This document shows, piece by piece, positions 36,054-44,731 of a stretch of 64,000 bases of DNA. The stretch is from Vondammii sp040505895. GTDB taxonomy: Bacteria; Pseudomonadota; Gammaproteobacteria; Chromatiales; Chromatiaceae. Every line of letters begins with the position of its first letter. Position 1 is the stretch's first letter. The position numbers and the translations under genes were made by a program. The stretch is from the NCBI GenBank assembly GCA_040505895.1, contig JBEVXU010000011.1, forward strand, positions 49,408 through 113,407, given 5' to 3'. Below the pieces are notes generated by a model. It searched no databases. It was not told the DNA's origin and worked only from the letters and a program-made list of their open reading frames with translations.

Positions 36054-37580
36054 ATGTCCGCCAGCCTAAGTGAATGGGTAGAACGTCTGGGAATAAGTTC
36101 CCTGCCTGCAATTCCCTTCACACTTCAGCGTATACCGCTTCTGCTTGATCGCCAAAGTACCACCAACGCTGACTTCGAACGGGTGATAGGGCGTGATCCC
36201 GGATTTGCCCTGGCCCTGTTTCGCGATCTCGGCGCCAATGCAACGCAGCTGGAAGAGCCTATCAGCAGCCTCGCCCACGCTGTCTCCATGCTCGGTGTAG
36301 ATGCGGTCACCCGTACAAGGAGAACACTGAAGGTACTGGAACCCCCATCAAAAAAACATGACACTGGCGCACTCTATGAGTGCTACTCAAGAGCCGCCCA
36401 CGCTGCTGTTTATGCACTTAATCTGGCGCATGGCCACCGTGATGAGAGGCCAGAGCAGATCGCCATTGCAGCCCTACTTCACGGTTGTGGTGAAATGGCG
36501 CTGTGGAGCAATGCCAAGGAGGAGATGCTGAAGATAAGAGAGCAGATGGCGAAGGGGCTCAACCGCGACAGTGCATCTCTGGCAGTTCTCGGCTTCACCC
36601 TCGACCAACTCAGTCTCGGATTGGCTGAGCGGTGGCACCTGCCGCCACTAACAATCAAAGCACTCTCCCCTACGGGCGCTTTTGAATCACGTCCCCTAGG
36701 GGTAATGCTCGCCTCATCGATGGCGGAAAAAACAGCCCAGGGGTGGTATTCCGATTCTGCTGAAGAGCTATTCGAATTAGCCGCCGATTATCAGCGGGTC
36801 AGCCCGGAGCAGGCGATCAACCGTTGTCATCGATGGGCGGCTGAAGCGGCAAGAAACCTCTACGACCTGACCATGCCCCTCTCGGTTTATAGTCTGATGA
36901 ACCCCGTGCCGGTTTTTGCAGCCTCCACGACAGAGGAGGAGACAACAACCGCTGAGGGTGCAGCAGAAAAAGTCGCTACGAAAAAACCCACACAAAAGAG
37001 AGCCGATTCGAAACAGAAATCCCATCCCCAAGCAGCCCGTAGCGAGGAGAAGGGCAAGCCCACTACCGCATCGACATCGACAGCAAAGAAGAGTGCGGCA
37101 GCTTCAGGGAAAACCGTACCTATCGATGACAAACTGTTACAGGAGCAGGTAATCCATACCTTTAAGGAGATGCGGGAGAAGCTGGGGGTGAAACGCGCTA
37201 TGTTCGCCAGACTCACCCCCGAGGGTAATGAGTTGAAGGTGAAATTTGTCATCGGCGCAGAGAAGAGCGCCCCTCTACGACAATTTAACGCCAAGCTGGA
37301 TGAGAAACACCTCTTCTCCCTGTTAATGAAAAAACCACAATGTTTCTGGTTAAAGCCTGACAATCGGGAAAAATACCTGCCACTAATCCCCGAATCACTC
37401 CACCCCGCCCTGGAGATGGAGGGTTTTTTTGCCATCTCTGTTTTCGTTAGACACTGCCCTCTAGGGCTGATCTACGCTGACTTCACCACCCCGGAAGTCC
37501 TGACAGCTGAAGGCTACGAGCTTTTTCGACAGTTGGGACAGGCACTGGGCACCACCCTCGGTAGCCACCCCTCAGGGTAG
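36054..37580 (+). CDS. HDOD domain signalling protein
   Basis: About 508 residues from the ATG at 36054, which has AGGAGAGG upstream. Earlier in-frame starts at 35937 and 36003 would overlap the divergent hydrolase's start region. The HDOD domain, an HD-related domain without the metal ligands, covers about residues 10-245: LPAIPFTLQRIPLLL, RDPGFALALFRDL, LAHAVSMLGVDAV. A Lys/Ala/Thr-rich, probably disordered linker follows (about 295-365). A C-terminal domain of about 140 residues looks GAF-like (VKRAMFARLTPEGNELKV, PLGLIYADF). HDOD proteins act in stress and c-di-GMP-linked signalling; the partner here is unknown. Confidence 0.78.
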   Translation: MSASLSEWVERLGISSLPAIPFTLQRIPLLLDRQSTTNADFERVIGRDPGFALALFRDLGANATQLEEPISSLAHAVSMLGVDAVTRTRRTLKVLEPPSKKHDTGALYECYSRAAHAAVYALNLAHGHRDERPEQIAIAALLHGCGEMALWSNAKEEMLKIREQMAKGLNRDSASLAVLGFTLDQLSLGLAERWHLPPLTIKALSPTGAFESRPLGVMLASSMAEKTAQGWYSDSAEELFELAADYQRVSPEQAINRCHRWAAEAARNLYDLTMPLSVYSLMNPVPVFAASTTEEETTTAEGAAEKVATKKPTQKRADSKQKSHPQAARSEEKGKPTTASTSTAKKSAAASGKTVPIDDKLLQEQVIHTFKEMREKLGVKRAMFARLTPEGNELKVKFVIGAEKSAPLRQFNAKLDEKHLFSLLMKKPQCFWLKPDNREKYLPLIPESLHPALEMEGFFAISVFVRHCPLGLIYADFTTPEVLTAEGYELFRQLGQALGTTLGSHPSG

Positions 37581-37657
37581 GAGCGCTTTCTCGAAGCGCG
37601 ATGGAGTACAGCAGGGCCTGTACAACATTCATCGCGCTTCGAGAAACCACTCCTACA
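37576..37657. repeat. REP-like inverted repeat
   Basis: GTAGGAGCG followed by TTTCTCGAAGCGCGAT on the left is mirrored on the right by ATCGCGCTTCGAGAAACCACTCCTAC. The element overlaps the HDOD stop codon and ends 85 bases before the radical SAM gene. It can fold into a long cruciform and looks like a BIME or a bidirectional terminator. Confidence 0.7.
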
Positions 37658-37742
37658 GGGAGGTAACAACACCTCTTTTCCCAATACTTGCCAACTGCGG
37701 TATAGTTCCCGTCTCCCATCCCTCCTCAGCAGCAGAACAGCC

Positions 37743-38345
37743 GTGTCCCCACAGCAACTCAGTTACGTCATCCGCGACAGCCTCTACCTCAATATTACCG
37801 ACCGCTGTACTCTGGCGTGCACTTTCTGTCCCAAGACTCAGGGAGTGAACAAGGTACATGACTTTGACCTGACTCTGGATCACCGGCCAACCACCGAGGA
37901 GATCATCGCCGCTATCGATGATCCCGCCTGCTATAAGCAGGTGGTGTTTTGTGGTTACGGGGAACCGACCTTGCGTTTCAAGGTGTTGATGGAGGTGGCT
38001 AAGTACATCAAGGCCCACGGTGGTCAGGTAAGAATCAACACCGACGGCCTGGCCAACCTGGCTAACAAGCGTAATGTACTATCGGAGATGGCAGAGTGCG
38101 TGGATGCCCTATCCATCTCTCTCAACGCACAGAATGCTGAGGTCTATAATCTTCACTGCGTGCCGGCACTGAAGGGCTCCTTTGAAAATATGCTGGAGTT
38201 CATCGAAGAGGCACCAAAATATATCAAGGATGTAACTGCCACCGCCATCAGCGGCCTTGAAGGGGTGGATATTGCCGCCTGTCGGGAGCTCGCCGAGACC
38301 CGGGGCGTAAAATTCCGTCAACGTGAAATGAATATAGTGGGGTAA
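37743..38345 (+). CDS. small radical SAM protein (TatD-associated type)
   Basis: 200 residues with a GTG start at 37743. The cluster motif is TDRCTLACTFCPK (Cys22, Cys26, Cys29), then a glycine-rich FCGYGEPTLRF and strand/loop motifs RINTDGLANL and ALSISLNAQNAEVYN. The short length and pattern match the radical SAM proteins often found beside tatD. No tatD is present here; the neighbour after 4 bases is a TauD-like dioxygenase. The reaction is unknown; the lack of extra cysteines argues against an auxiliary cluster. Confidence 0.8.
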   Translation: MSPQQLSYVIRDSLYLNITDRCTLACTFCPKTQGVNKVHDFDLTLDHRPTTEEIIAAIDDPACYKQVVFCGYGEPTLRFKVLMEVAKYIKAHGGQVRINTDGLANLANKRNVLSEMAECVDALSISLNAQNAEVYNLHCVPALKGSFENMLEFIEEAPKYIKDVTATAISGLEGVDIAACRELAETRGVKFRQREMNIVG

Positions 38346-38349
38346 GCCA

Positions 38350-39234
38350 ATGTTAGAAAATAGCCCATTTGATCTCGACAACAACGACAGCTTCGCCCGC
38401 TGGCGCGACATTAAGCTGAGAAATCACCCCAGTTCACTGGAGGAGCTGATCGTCGAGATTGCTGACCTGCACCAGCTCACCAGCAGTGAACACCAGGCGG
38501 TTTTGTCGAAAGTAGACAGCTGCGGTATGGCCATCTATGCAAGCAGCAACAGCGAAATTGCCGACAAATCCCTGATACGTGATCTCGGTCGTCAATTCGG
38601 TCTGCAGCACCTCGATGACAACATGGGTGCCGACGACGATGCCATCAGTTCGTTAACGGTACAGAAAGATGCACTTCATCGGGGCTATATCCCCTATACC
38701 GACCGGCCCATCGCATGGCATACCGACGGTTATTACAACCTGCTGGAACAGCAGATCTACGGATTACTGCTCCACTGTGTCAAGCCTGCTGTCGAGGGGG
38801 GCGCCAACCGCTTACTTGATCACGAAGTACTCTATCTCCAACTAAGGGAGCTGAACCCCGCTTTTATCGAAGCACTACAGCACCCCGAGGCGATGACTAT
38901 CCCCGCCAATGAGATCGATGGAAAGATACTACGCCCGGCACGTAGCGGTCCGGTGTTCATGATTCGCCCTGACGGCCGGTTACACATGCGCTATACCGAT
39001 CGAACCCGTAGTATCGAGTGGCGTGACGACCCACTCACCCAGGAGGCGGTGTCCGCCCTCAAGCAGCTATTAAAGAGCGATTCACCCTATCACTTTGAAG
39101 GCACACTACAGAGTGGGCAGGGGCTGATCAGCAGCAATGTACTCCACACCCGCGAACGGTTTGACAACGGCGAGCCTCAACGCCTGCTCTACCGGGCTCG
39201 CTATTTTGATGCCATTAGCGGCATCTCTTCATAG
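38350..39234 (+). CDS. TauD/TfdA-family Fe(II)/2-oxoglutarate dioxygenase
   Basis: 294 residues, cytoplasmic. The iron facial triad is visible: His124 and Asp126 in AWHTDGYYN, and His266 in VLHTRERF. The 2-oxoglutarate-binding Arg is likely in PQRLLYRARYF near residue 278. The substrate is unknown; members hydroxylate taurine, gamma-butyrobetaine, amino acids and others. Starts 4 bases after the radical SAM stop, so they are probably co-expressed, an uncommon pairing. Confidence 0.82.
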   Translation: MLENSPFDLDNNDSFARWRDIKLRNHPSSLEELIVEIADLHQLTSSEHQAVLSKVDSCGMAIYASSNSEIADKSLIRDLGRQFGLQHLDDNMGADDDAISSLTVQKDALHRGYIPYTDRPIAWHTDGYYNLLEQQIYGLLLHCVKPAVEGGANRLLDHEVLYLQLRELNPAFIEALQHPEAMTIPANEIDGKILRPARSGPVFMIRPDGRLHMRYTDRTRSIEWRDDPLTQEAVSALKQLLKSDSPYHFEGTLQSGQGLISSNVLHTRERFDNGEPQRLLYRARYFDAISGISS

Positions 39235-39246
39235 AATGGTAACCCC

Positions 39247-39519
39247 ATGAAACTACTGGTACGCAACCTCGCACGCAGCACCACAGAAGCTGAACTCCAG
39301 GCCCTATTTGAGGCCCACGGGACAGTACAGTCCTGCACTCTGGTAATGGACAAAACGACTGGAGGCTCCAAGGGTTTCGGCTTTGTAGAAATGCCCAAGC
39401 CCGGGGATGCCAAAGCAGCAGTGAAGAGCCTCAACGGCAAAGATGTGGCGGGCAATAAGATCCGTGTAAAAAAAGCCGAACCGCAGAAAGAGGCCGCCGG
39501 CCGCTCCGGTGAATCATGA
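39247..39519 (+). CDS. RRM-type RNA-binding protein
   Basis: A 90-residue single RNA-recognition-motif protein. RNP2 is KLLVRNL at the N-terminus and RNP1 is KGFGFVEM near residue 40, followed by the usual VKSLNGKDVAGNKIRV. A short basic/Glu tail ends it. Small RRM proteins of this kind occur in cyanobacteria and some proteobacteria, sometimes cold-induced. 12 bases after the dioxygenase. Confidence 0.93.
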   Translation: MKLLVRNLARSTTEAELQALFEAHGTVQSCTLVMDKTTGGSKGFGFVEMPKPGDAKAAVKSLNGKDVAGNKIRVKKAEPQKEAAGRSGES

Positions 39520-39520
39520 G

Positions 39521-39772
39521 ATGGGTGGACCAGCCAACCAGGATCCACTACACGGGGTGACACTGAAGCTGGTGTTGACCCGGCTGGTCGAGAAGTACGG
39601 ATGGGAAGAGCTGGGGCGCCGTATCAAGATCAACTGTTTCATCAGTGATCCGAGTATCAACTCCAGCCTGAAATTTCTACGAAAAACACCTTGGGCACGG
39701 CAGAAGGTTGAAGCACTCTATTTAACTAGCCAGTGGACAACTGAAAATGTCTGGTCACTGCGGAAGCGGTAA
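39521..39772 (+). CDS. VF530 family DNA-binding protein (DUF2132)
   Basis: 83 residues from ATG 39521, or four more from GTG 39509. The family pattern is clear: DPLHGVTLKLVLTRLVEKYGWEELG, then CFISDPSINSSLKFLRKTPWARQKVE. A solved Vibrio member shows a small helical DNA-binding fold; the cellular role is unknown. It starts one base after the RRM stop and ends exactly where the family 3 inverted-repeat element begins. Confidence 0.88.
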   Translation: MGGPANQDPLHGVTLKLVLTRLVEKYGWEELGRRIKINCFISDPSINSSLKFLRKTPWARQKVEALYLTSQWTTENVWSLRKR

Positions 39773-39998
39773 CTAGGGCCTGTTAACACTAATTGAATCG
39801 TGTCTGTTGCCCCTGAAAAAATGCCAATCAAGGCGCGAGGCGTGTAGTTTGGTCATTCCAAATAAGCAACGAGCAACGAGCAACGAGCAACGAGCAACGA
39901 TGAGTGGCGCTTTTTCAGGGGCAACCCGAAGGGCTGAGGCCATTTTTCCGCTCAGCGGCGTTATCAGGCATCATTCAACTAGTGTTAACAGGCCCTAG
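39773..39998. repeat. MITE-like element, family 3, with heptamer tandem array
   Basis: A perfect 18-base terminal inverted repeat, CTAGGGCCTGTTAACACT at 39773-39790 and its complement at 39981-39998, extends imperfectly to about 26 bases. CTAG at both ends may be a target duplication. No transposase inside. It carries five exact copies of the heptamer AGCAACG at 39865-39899. It sits between the convergent ends of the VF530 gene and the Crp/Fnr gene. Confidence 0.8.
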
Positions 39999-40005
39999 AA
40001 CATCC

Positions 40006-40788
40006 TTAGTAGTACTTCAGCTGACACCCCTGGCTGCTCATGTTCTGCAGCGCTTCTATATCGTGAATAAGAAAGTGATGATTGCCCTGGCAGCCAAGAA
40101 TATTTTTCTGTTTGAAGGTACGGATCAGACGCGACAGAGTCTCAGGCGTTATTGACAGCCTGGAAGCGAGGGTGTTTTTATTGGCTCTCAGGTGGACGGC
40201 CTTGGTGTCATCGACTTCACTGATATTAGCGACCAGATAATCCGCAAAACGGGTACCGGCGCTCTTAAGACAGATGCTATCGATTTCATCAATCTTATTT
40301 TGAACCTGGCAGCTAAGCTCTCCCAGTAGTTTGATAAGAATATCAGGGGAGTCTGCAATGGTTTTCAGAAAGCACTTTCTGTCTATTGCCAGCAACTGTG
40401 TATCGGTAACGGACTGGCACCAGTAGCTATATGAAGGCTCCTGAAGAAAGAGCGATGGCAAGCCGATAACATCACCCGGATTAGCGATGTCGATCACTTT
40501 TTCATTGCCGTTCGATGAGAGTCGATAAAGCTTATTGGTACCACTGACTACGATATAGAAATTGTCTGCCTTGCTACCTGATATGAATAACATATCAGAC
40601 TCTTTGAGATCGATTTCGAGTGTCCTTGTCAGTAGCTGATTAATTTGCTGTTTTGAGAAACCGTTAAACACAGGTATTGATTTAAACAGCACCTGTTTGC
40701 TGAATAGACCCCTCTCTATATTCTGCTCTACATACTGTTCCACTGGCACCCCTAATACATCTTTCACCATGAACGAGCAAAACATCAT
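40006..40788 (-). CDS. Crp/Fnr-family transcriptional regulator
   Basis: Up to 260 residues; an ATG six codons in (MVKDVLG) may be the real start. The cyclic-nucleotide-binding-like beta-roll is at about 35-150 (SIPVFNGFSKQQINQLL, NFYIVVSGTNKLYRLSSNGNE, GDVIGLPSLF). The helix-turn-helix near residues 210-235 reads KNTLASRLSITPETLSRLIRTFKQ. No Fnr-type N-terminal cysteine cluster is seen, so direct O2 sensing by Fe-S is unlikely; Dnr/NnrR- or Crp-like sensing is possible. It could be a reader of the TGTGA palindromes at 25374-25445, but its recognition helix (PETLSRLIR) is closer to Fnr/Dnr than to Crp. Confidence 0.88.
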   Translation of the reverse strand: MMFCSFMVKDVLGVPVEQYVEQNIERGLFSKQVLFKSIPVFNGFSKQQINQLLTRTLEIDLKESDMLFISGSKADNFYIVVSGTNKLYRLSSNGNEKVIDIANPGDVIGLPSLFLQEPSYSYWCQSVTDTQLLAIDRKCFLKTIADSPDILIKLLGELSCQVQNKIDEIDSICLKSAGTRFADYLVANISEVDDTKAVHLRANKNTLASRLSITPETLSRLIRTFKQKNILGCQGNHHFLIHDIEALQNMSSQGCQLKYY

Positions 40789-41084
40789 TGCTCTTTTTCG
40801 CTATGGCCTTTACTAAACAGACTTCTCTGGTGGGCGAATTCTAATGAAAATTGATGCGAGATAATAGGGTGACATACCGGGATCGTCATTGATATTTCTT
40901 AATCAAATCAAATATCTATCAATAGCCGCTTTTTATCATTACGGTCAGTGCGATATGTCAGAGAAGTACGGCACTAGCAGGCTATTATCAAGTTATTGAA
41001 CGCAACCAGTGTGGCTTCTGAGTGCAAGGCAATCGTTAATGACTTATGCAGGTGCCCTGGGAAAATTTCTGGAGAGCGGCCTAT
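40789..41084. promoter_or_regulatory. intergenic space upstream of Crp/Fnr regulator
   Basis: No gene. Around 40890-40925 there are repeated ATCAA/TTGAT half-sites with irregular spacing, reminiscent of Fnr/Dnr boxes and compatible with autoregulation, but no TTGAT-N4-ATCAA site is exact. Confidence 0.35.
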
Positions 41085-42827
41085 TTAGCTCAACTTAACA
41101 TGCCGCCACTTACGTACAGAGTTGATCAGAAATATCTCATCTGCGGCCTTTAAATCATCAATAGATATAACAGACTCTTCTATCTCTCCTGATTGCAACA
41201 GAGCTCCACGAAAAGTACCTGCCAACAGGCCACACTCTACTGGTGGCGTCACCAGCTTTTCTTCCCTACGAATGACTATATTGGCTATAGACCCTTCGCT
41301 AACTTCACCCTTTTCATTCCACAGAATCACATCATCACAATCGGGAAAGTCTGCTCGTGCTTTTTCATAGACTGCGCGATTTGTTGTCTTGTGAAAATAA
41401 AATATATCCTGTGAGTCGATGGGCTCCTTGGCGAGCGCCACTAGAGACTCACCCTCTCCACTCTCCTGCAGTGGATAGCTCTGAACCTCAAACGCCCCAT
41501 CTCGGGAGACCAGCAACCTGAGCCGACGATCTTCCGCCTCCAGAGTTTGAGAGAGCTGCTGCAACGCTTGCTCAATTGCAGCAATATCCAGTGGAATATC
41601 AAAATAGAGGGATGACTCTTGAAGTCGATGTAGGTGTTCACTCAGCAGAAAGATACCGCTCGCCGGTTGCCAAAGCATAGTTTCAAGTAGTTTGAAATCG
41701 GGTATCGGCTGGGTCAGCACCCGCGCCTTAGTCTGGGTCTCTTGATATTCAGCCTCTGCATCCGACTCCCAGACGATACCCCCTCCCACGCCATACTCCA
41801 GCATACCGGTGGTACGGTCGATCAAGGCCGTGCGAATCGCCACATTGAAGCAAGCATCACCCTGTGGCGAGATAAAACCGACAGTACCGGTGTAGATTTT
41901 GCGTGAGGAGGCTTCCATCTCATGGATAATCTCCATCGTCTTCGCCTTAGGTGCACCGGTGATCGACGCACAGGGAAAAAGGTTCTTTATGATACCGGAA
42001 ACAGTACCTACAGCTCCCTCAGCATGCGATGTGGGCTTGCCATCTATGCGCCCGTGTACGGTTGATGTCATTTGCCATACGGTGGGGTATTTTTCGATAT
42101 CAAAGCGACTGACCGTCTCGACACTGCCAAGCGCTGCAACCCGGCTGATGTCATTACGTATCATATCGACGATCATAATATTTTCCGCCCGATCCTTCTC
42201 CGACCCGCCAAGCGCCTCGGCCTGGGCCCTATCTTCGAGAAACGTACGCCCACGTCGTGCCGTACCCTTCATTGGCCGCGAAACAATCCGCCCACGATCA
42301 AGGCTGAAGAAAAGCTCAGGAGAGGCGGAGCAGATGGTGTAATTACCGGTATCCACAAAAGCGGCATGCTCCATTTTTTGTGACTTCACCAGCCGACAAA
42401 AAAACGCCCAGGGGTCACCGGAAAAATCGGCAGTGAGACGGTAAGTGTAATTTACCTGGTAGGTCTCCCCCTCCTCAATGCGCTCTTTGATATCACCAAT
42501 AGCTGAGACAAACCCCTCTTTGGAGATCGATGGTTTCAGCTCACCTACCTCATAGGCTCCCCCTGTAACATCGTTGAGCTCTTCCATCACATCCGGGGCG
42601 GAAAAGAGCCCCAGGCAGAGCAGGGGAAAGCCATCAGGAGGATAAGTTCTGAATGCATGGTCAAAAGCGGGGGCGGCCTCGTATGAGATAAATCCTACGG
42701 CAAAACGACCGGAGGCCTCCGCCTCGCACAGCATCGGCATAACATCCTCTATCCGTTCTGCACAAAGCACTTTTTCAGGCTGGTCAAACCGGAGCCATTT
42801 GCCCGCATGCTTAAGAACGACTTTCAT
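41085..42827 (-). CDS. pabBC: aminodeoxychorismate synthase component I fused to 4-amino-4-deoxychorismate lyase
   Basis: A 580-residue bifunctional folate-pathway enzyme. Residues 1-370 are PabB-like, with YQVNYTYRL, SPELFF, the chorismate-binding SRPMKGTARRG, RAENIMIVDMIRND and FPCASITGAPK. Residues 385-580 form a class IV PLP aminotransferase-fold lyase (PabC), with the PLP lysine in FHKTTNRAVYE and an EGSIANIVIR block. The glutamine amidotransferase PabA is not adjacent. This fusion order is known in other bacteria. Single gene with its own promoter region at 42828-42890. Confidence 0.92.
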   Translation of the reverse strand: MKVVLKHAGKWLRFDQPEKVLCAERIEDVMPMLCEAEASGRFAVGFISYEAAPAFDHAFRTYPPDGFPLLCLGLFSAPDVMEELNDVTGGAYEVGELKPSISKEGFVSAIGDIKERIEEGETYQVNYTYRLTADFSGDPWAFFCRLVKSQKMEHAAFVDTGNYTICSASPELFFSLDRGRIVSRPMKGTARRGRTFLEDRAQAEALGGSEKDRAENIMIVDMIRNDISRVAALGSVETVSRFDIEKYPTVWQMTSTVHGRIDGKPTSHAEGAVGTVSGIIKNLFPCASITGAPKAKTMEIIHEMEASSRKIYTGTVGFISPQGDACFNVAIRTALIDRTTGMLEYGVGGGIVWESDAEAEYQETQTKARVLTQPIPDFKLLETMLWQPASGIFLLSEHLHRLQESSLYFDIPLDIAAIEQALQQLSQTLEAEDRRLRLLVSRDGAFEVQSYPLQESGEGESLVALAKEPIDSQDIFYFHKTTNRAVYEKARADFPDCDDVILWNEKGEVSEGSIANIVIRREEKLVTPPVECGLLAGTFRGALLQSGEIEESVISIDDLKAADEIFLINSVRKWRHVKLS

Positions 42828-43042
42828 TGGCCTTTTATATCAGTAAACGGAAGTAAACAAAAAATATGCGGAGAGGCTTAATCCTGTCCGGGGGGAATGA
42901 TACTTACCCAAGCAACCTCTGAACAATTTATATATTTACCATTCAACTTCAAATCCTAGTTGTAATACCCACACAAATTGCCTAGCTTAGGCATATAGGC
43001 CAGGCAATATACAGGAAGTACTTCAAGAGGCAGTAGCAGTCA

Positions 43043-44722
43043 ATGTACCTGATCAGAAATCACATCGGCGGCAAAATCCTGGCGGTAGTGGGTATCGCCG
43101 CCCTGATCAGCCTGCTTGGCATGGTACTGTTCTATACAATCAGCCAGCAGCGCACTATCCTTGAGAACAATGCAAGCGCCCGCATGGAGCTCCTGGAGAG
43201 TGTAGGCCGGGGACTCCACTCCATCATGCTCACCGGCTCAGCCGAGATCGCCCAGAACTACGCTGAGGAGTTGATGCAGGTTCCGGGTATTGCTGAGTTC
43301 CGTTTTCTGCGCATTGACGGCCTCGAGGCATTCCATGATAACGAGACCATCTATCAGGTCAACTGGCACAAGGGTAAGGAGTTGTTCGCGCCCCGAGAGG
43401 AAGAATCAGGCCGTCAGGTGATCGAGGAGAACCTACCGATACTACATCAGGCGATTAGTGAACAGCGTATCGTGCAGTACAACGAAGAGGCACCGGACGG
43501 CACACCACTGCTCACCTTCCTCAGCCCCATACACAATCATAAGGACTGCCTGCGTTGTCATGATGACGAGGGTCCAGTACTCGGCGTCGTTAAACTGACC
43601 TCCTCACTCAAGCCGGTCTATGATGCCATTGCTGAAACCCGCCTGCATGCCCTGATCGTGATGAGCATCTTCATGCTGCTGCTGGGGGTACTGACCTTCG
43701 GCATGCTACGCCGCACCATTGTCCAGCCGATCAAGCTGGTTACAGAAGCCATGAACCAGGTTGAGGAGGGTGACTTTACCCAGGAGGTCCCGATACTGTC
43801 CCAAGACGAACTGGGGCGTATGGCACGCAGCTTCAACGGCATGACCGTGCGGCTGCTGCAGACATACACCGGACTGCAGCGGGAACAGGACAAGCTCACC
43901 ACCATCATCCTCAGTGCCAGCGAAGGGATTGTGGTCACCGACAACGAGGGGCATGTAGTACTGGTCAACCCGGCGGCAGAGCTACTGCTGGGCAAGACCA
44001 TGGGACAGATAGTTCACCAGGGTTTTATGCAGTTGCTGGACCAGCCCCCGTTGCTGCAACGCTTGCTGGATGGTGAGGTGGAGGATTGTGAGACCGTCGA
44101 ATTCAATCAACGGCTGCTACAGGTGTTTGCCGCCCATATCCGCCGCAATGACGGCGAACCCATTGGTTCAGCGGCTCTGGTCCATGATGTCACCGAGCAG
44201 AAACGGCTTGAGAGCCAGCTACGCCAGCTCTCCTATACTGACCAGCTCACCGGGCTATATAACCGCCGCAGCCTGGAAGAGACACTGGAGAAGCTCCTGC
44301 GCCTGGCCCAGCGGCACAATCAGCCACTCTCCCTCATTATGTTTGACGTAGACCACTTCAAGCATTTCAACGACACCCATGGTCACGACCAGGGTGATCG
44401 CGTTCTAACCGCACTGGGCGAAATGTGTTGGGAGTTGTGCCGCCAAACCGACCACCCCTGTCGCTACGGCGGTGAAGAGTTCTGTATCATCCTGCCCCAC
44501 ACCGAGGCCAAGGGGGCCATGGTGGTGGCGGAGAAGCTCCGGCAGAAGGTGGAACAGACCCCGGTAGATAACTTACAGGTGACCATTAGCCTGGGTGTAG
44601 CCTGTACAGCCAATCATACCGATATAGAAACTGGAAACGACCTGATTAAGCTTGCGGATCAGGCACTCTATAAGTCCAAGGAGGGCGGACGAAACCGTAC
44701 AGAGCTTTTCTGTGGCGGGTAA
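43043..44722 (+). CDS. haem-sensor diguanylate cyclase (DUF3365-HAMP-PAS-GGDEF)
   Basis: 559-residue membrane protein. TM1 is at about 10-32. A periplasmic Tll0287-like/DUF3365 domain contains a c-type haem motif CLRCH (169-173), then VVKLTSSLKPVYD. TM2 is at about 202-222, HAMP about 223-275, PAS about 285-395, and GGDEF about 400-559 with an intact active site RYGGEEF. An inhibitory I-site RQTD lies five residues before it. It should make c-di-GMP in response to the haem-domain state, with product inhibition. Nine bases upstream of a diheme cytochrome, so the two are probably co-transcribed. Confidence 0.92.
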   Translation: MYLIRNHIGGKILAVVGIAALISLLGMVLFYTISQQRTILENNASARMELLESVGRGLHSIMLTGSAEIAQNYAEELMQVPGIAEFRFLRIDGLEAFHDNETIYQVNWHKGKELFAPREEESGRQVIEENLPILHQAISEQRIVQYNEEAPDGTPLLTFLSPIHNHKDCLRCHDDEGPVLGVVKLTSSLKPVYDAIAETRLHALIVMSIFMLLLGVLTFGMLRRTIVQPIKLVTEAMNQVEEGDFTQEVPILSQDELGRMARSFNGMTVRLLQTYTGLQREQDKLTTIILSASEGIVVTDNEGHVVLVNPAAELLLGKTMGQIVHQGFMQLLDQPPLLQRLLDGEVEDCETVEFNQRLLQVFAAHIRRNDGEPIGSAALVHDVTEQKRLESQLRQLSYTDQLTGLYNRRSLEETLEKLLRLAQRHNQPLSLIMFDVDHFKHFNDTHGHDQGDRVLTALGEMCWELCRQTDHPCRYGGEEFCIILPHTEAKGAMVVAEKLRQKVEQTPVDNLQVTISLGVACTANHTDIETGNDLIKLADQALYKSKEGGRNRTELFCGG

Positions 44723-44731
44723 GGAGATAAG

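Noticed and set aside
39865..39899. Tandem heptamers considered as a CRISPR array
   Set aside because: Units are 7 bases with no spacers and no cas genes; a simple tandem repeat inside a MITE.
40889..40925. Fnr box upstream of the Crp/Fnr regulator
   Set aside because: TTGAT and ATCAA half-sites occur, but no pair has the required 4-base spacing.
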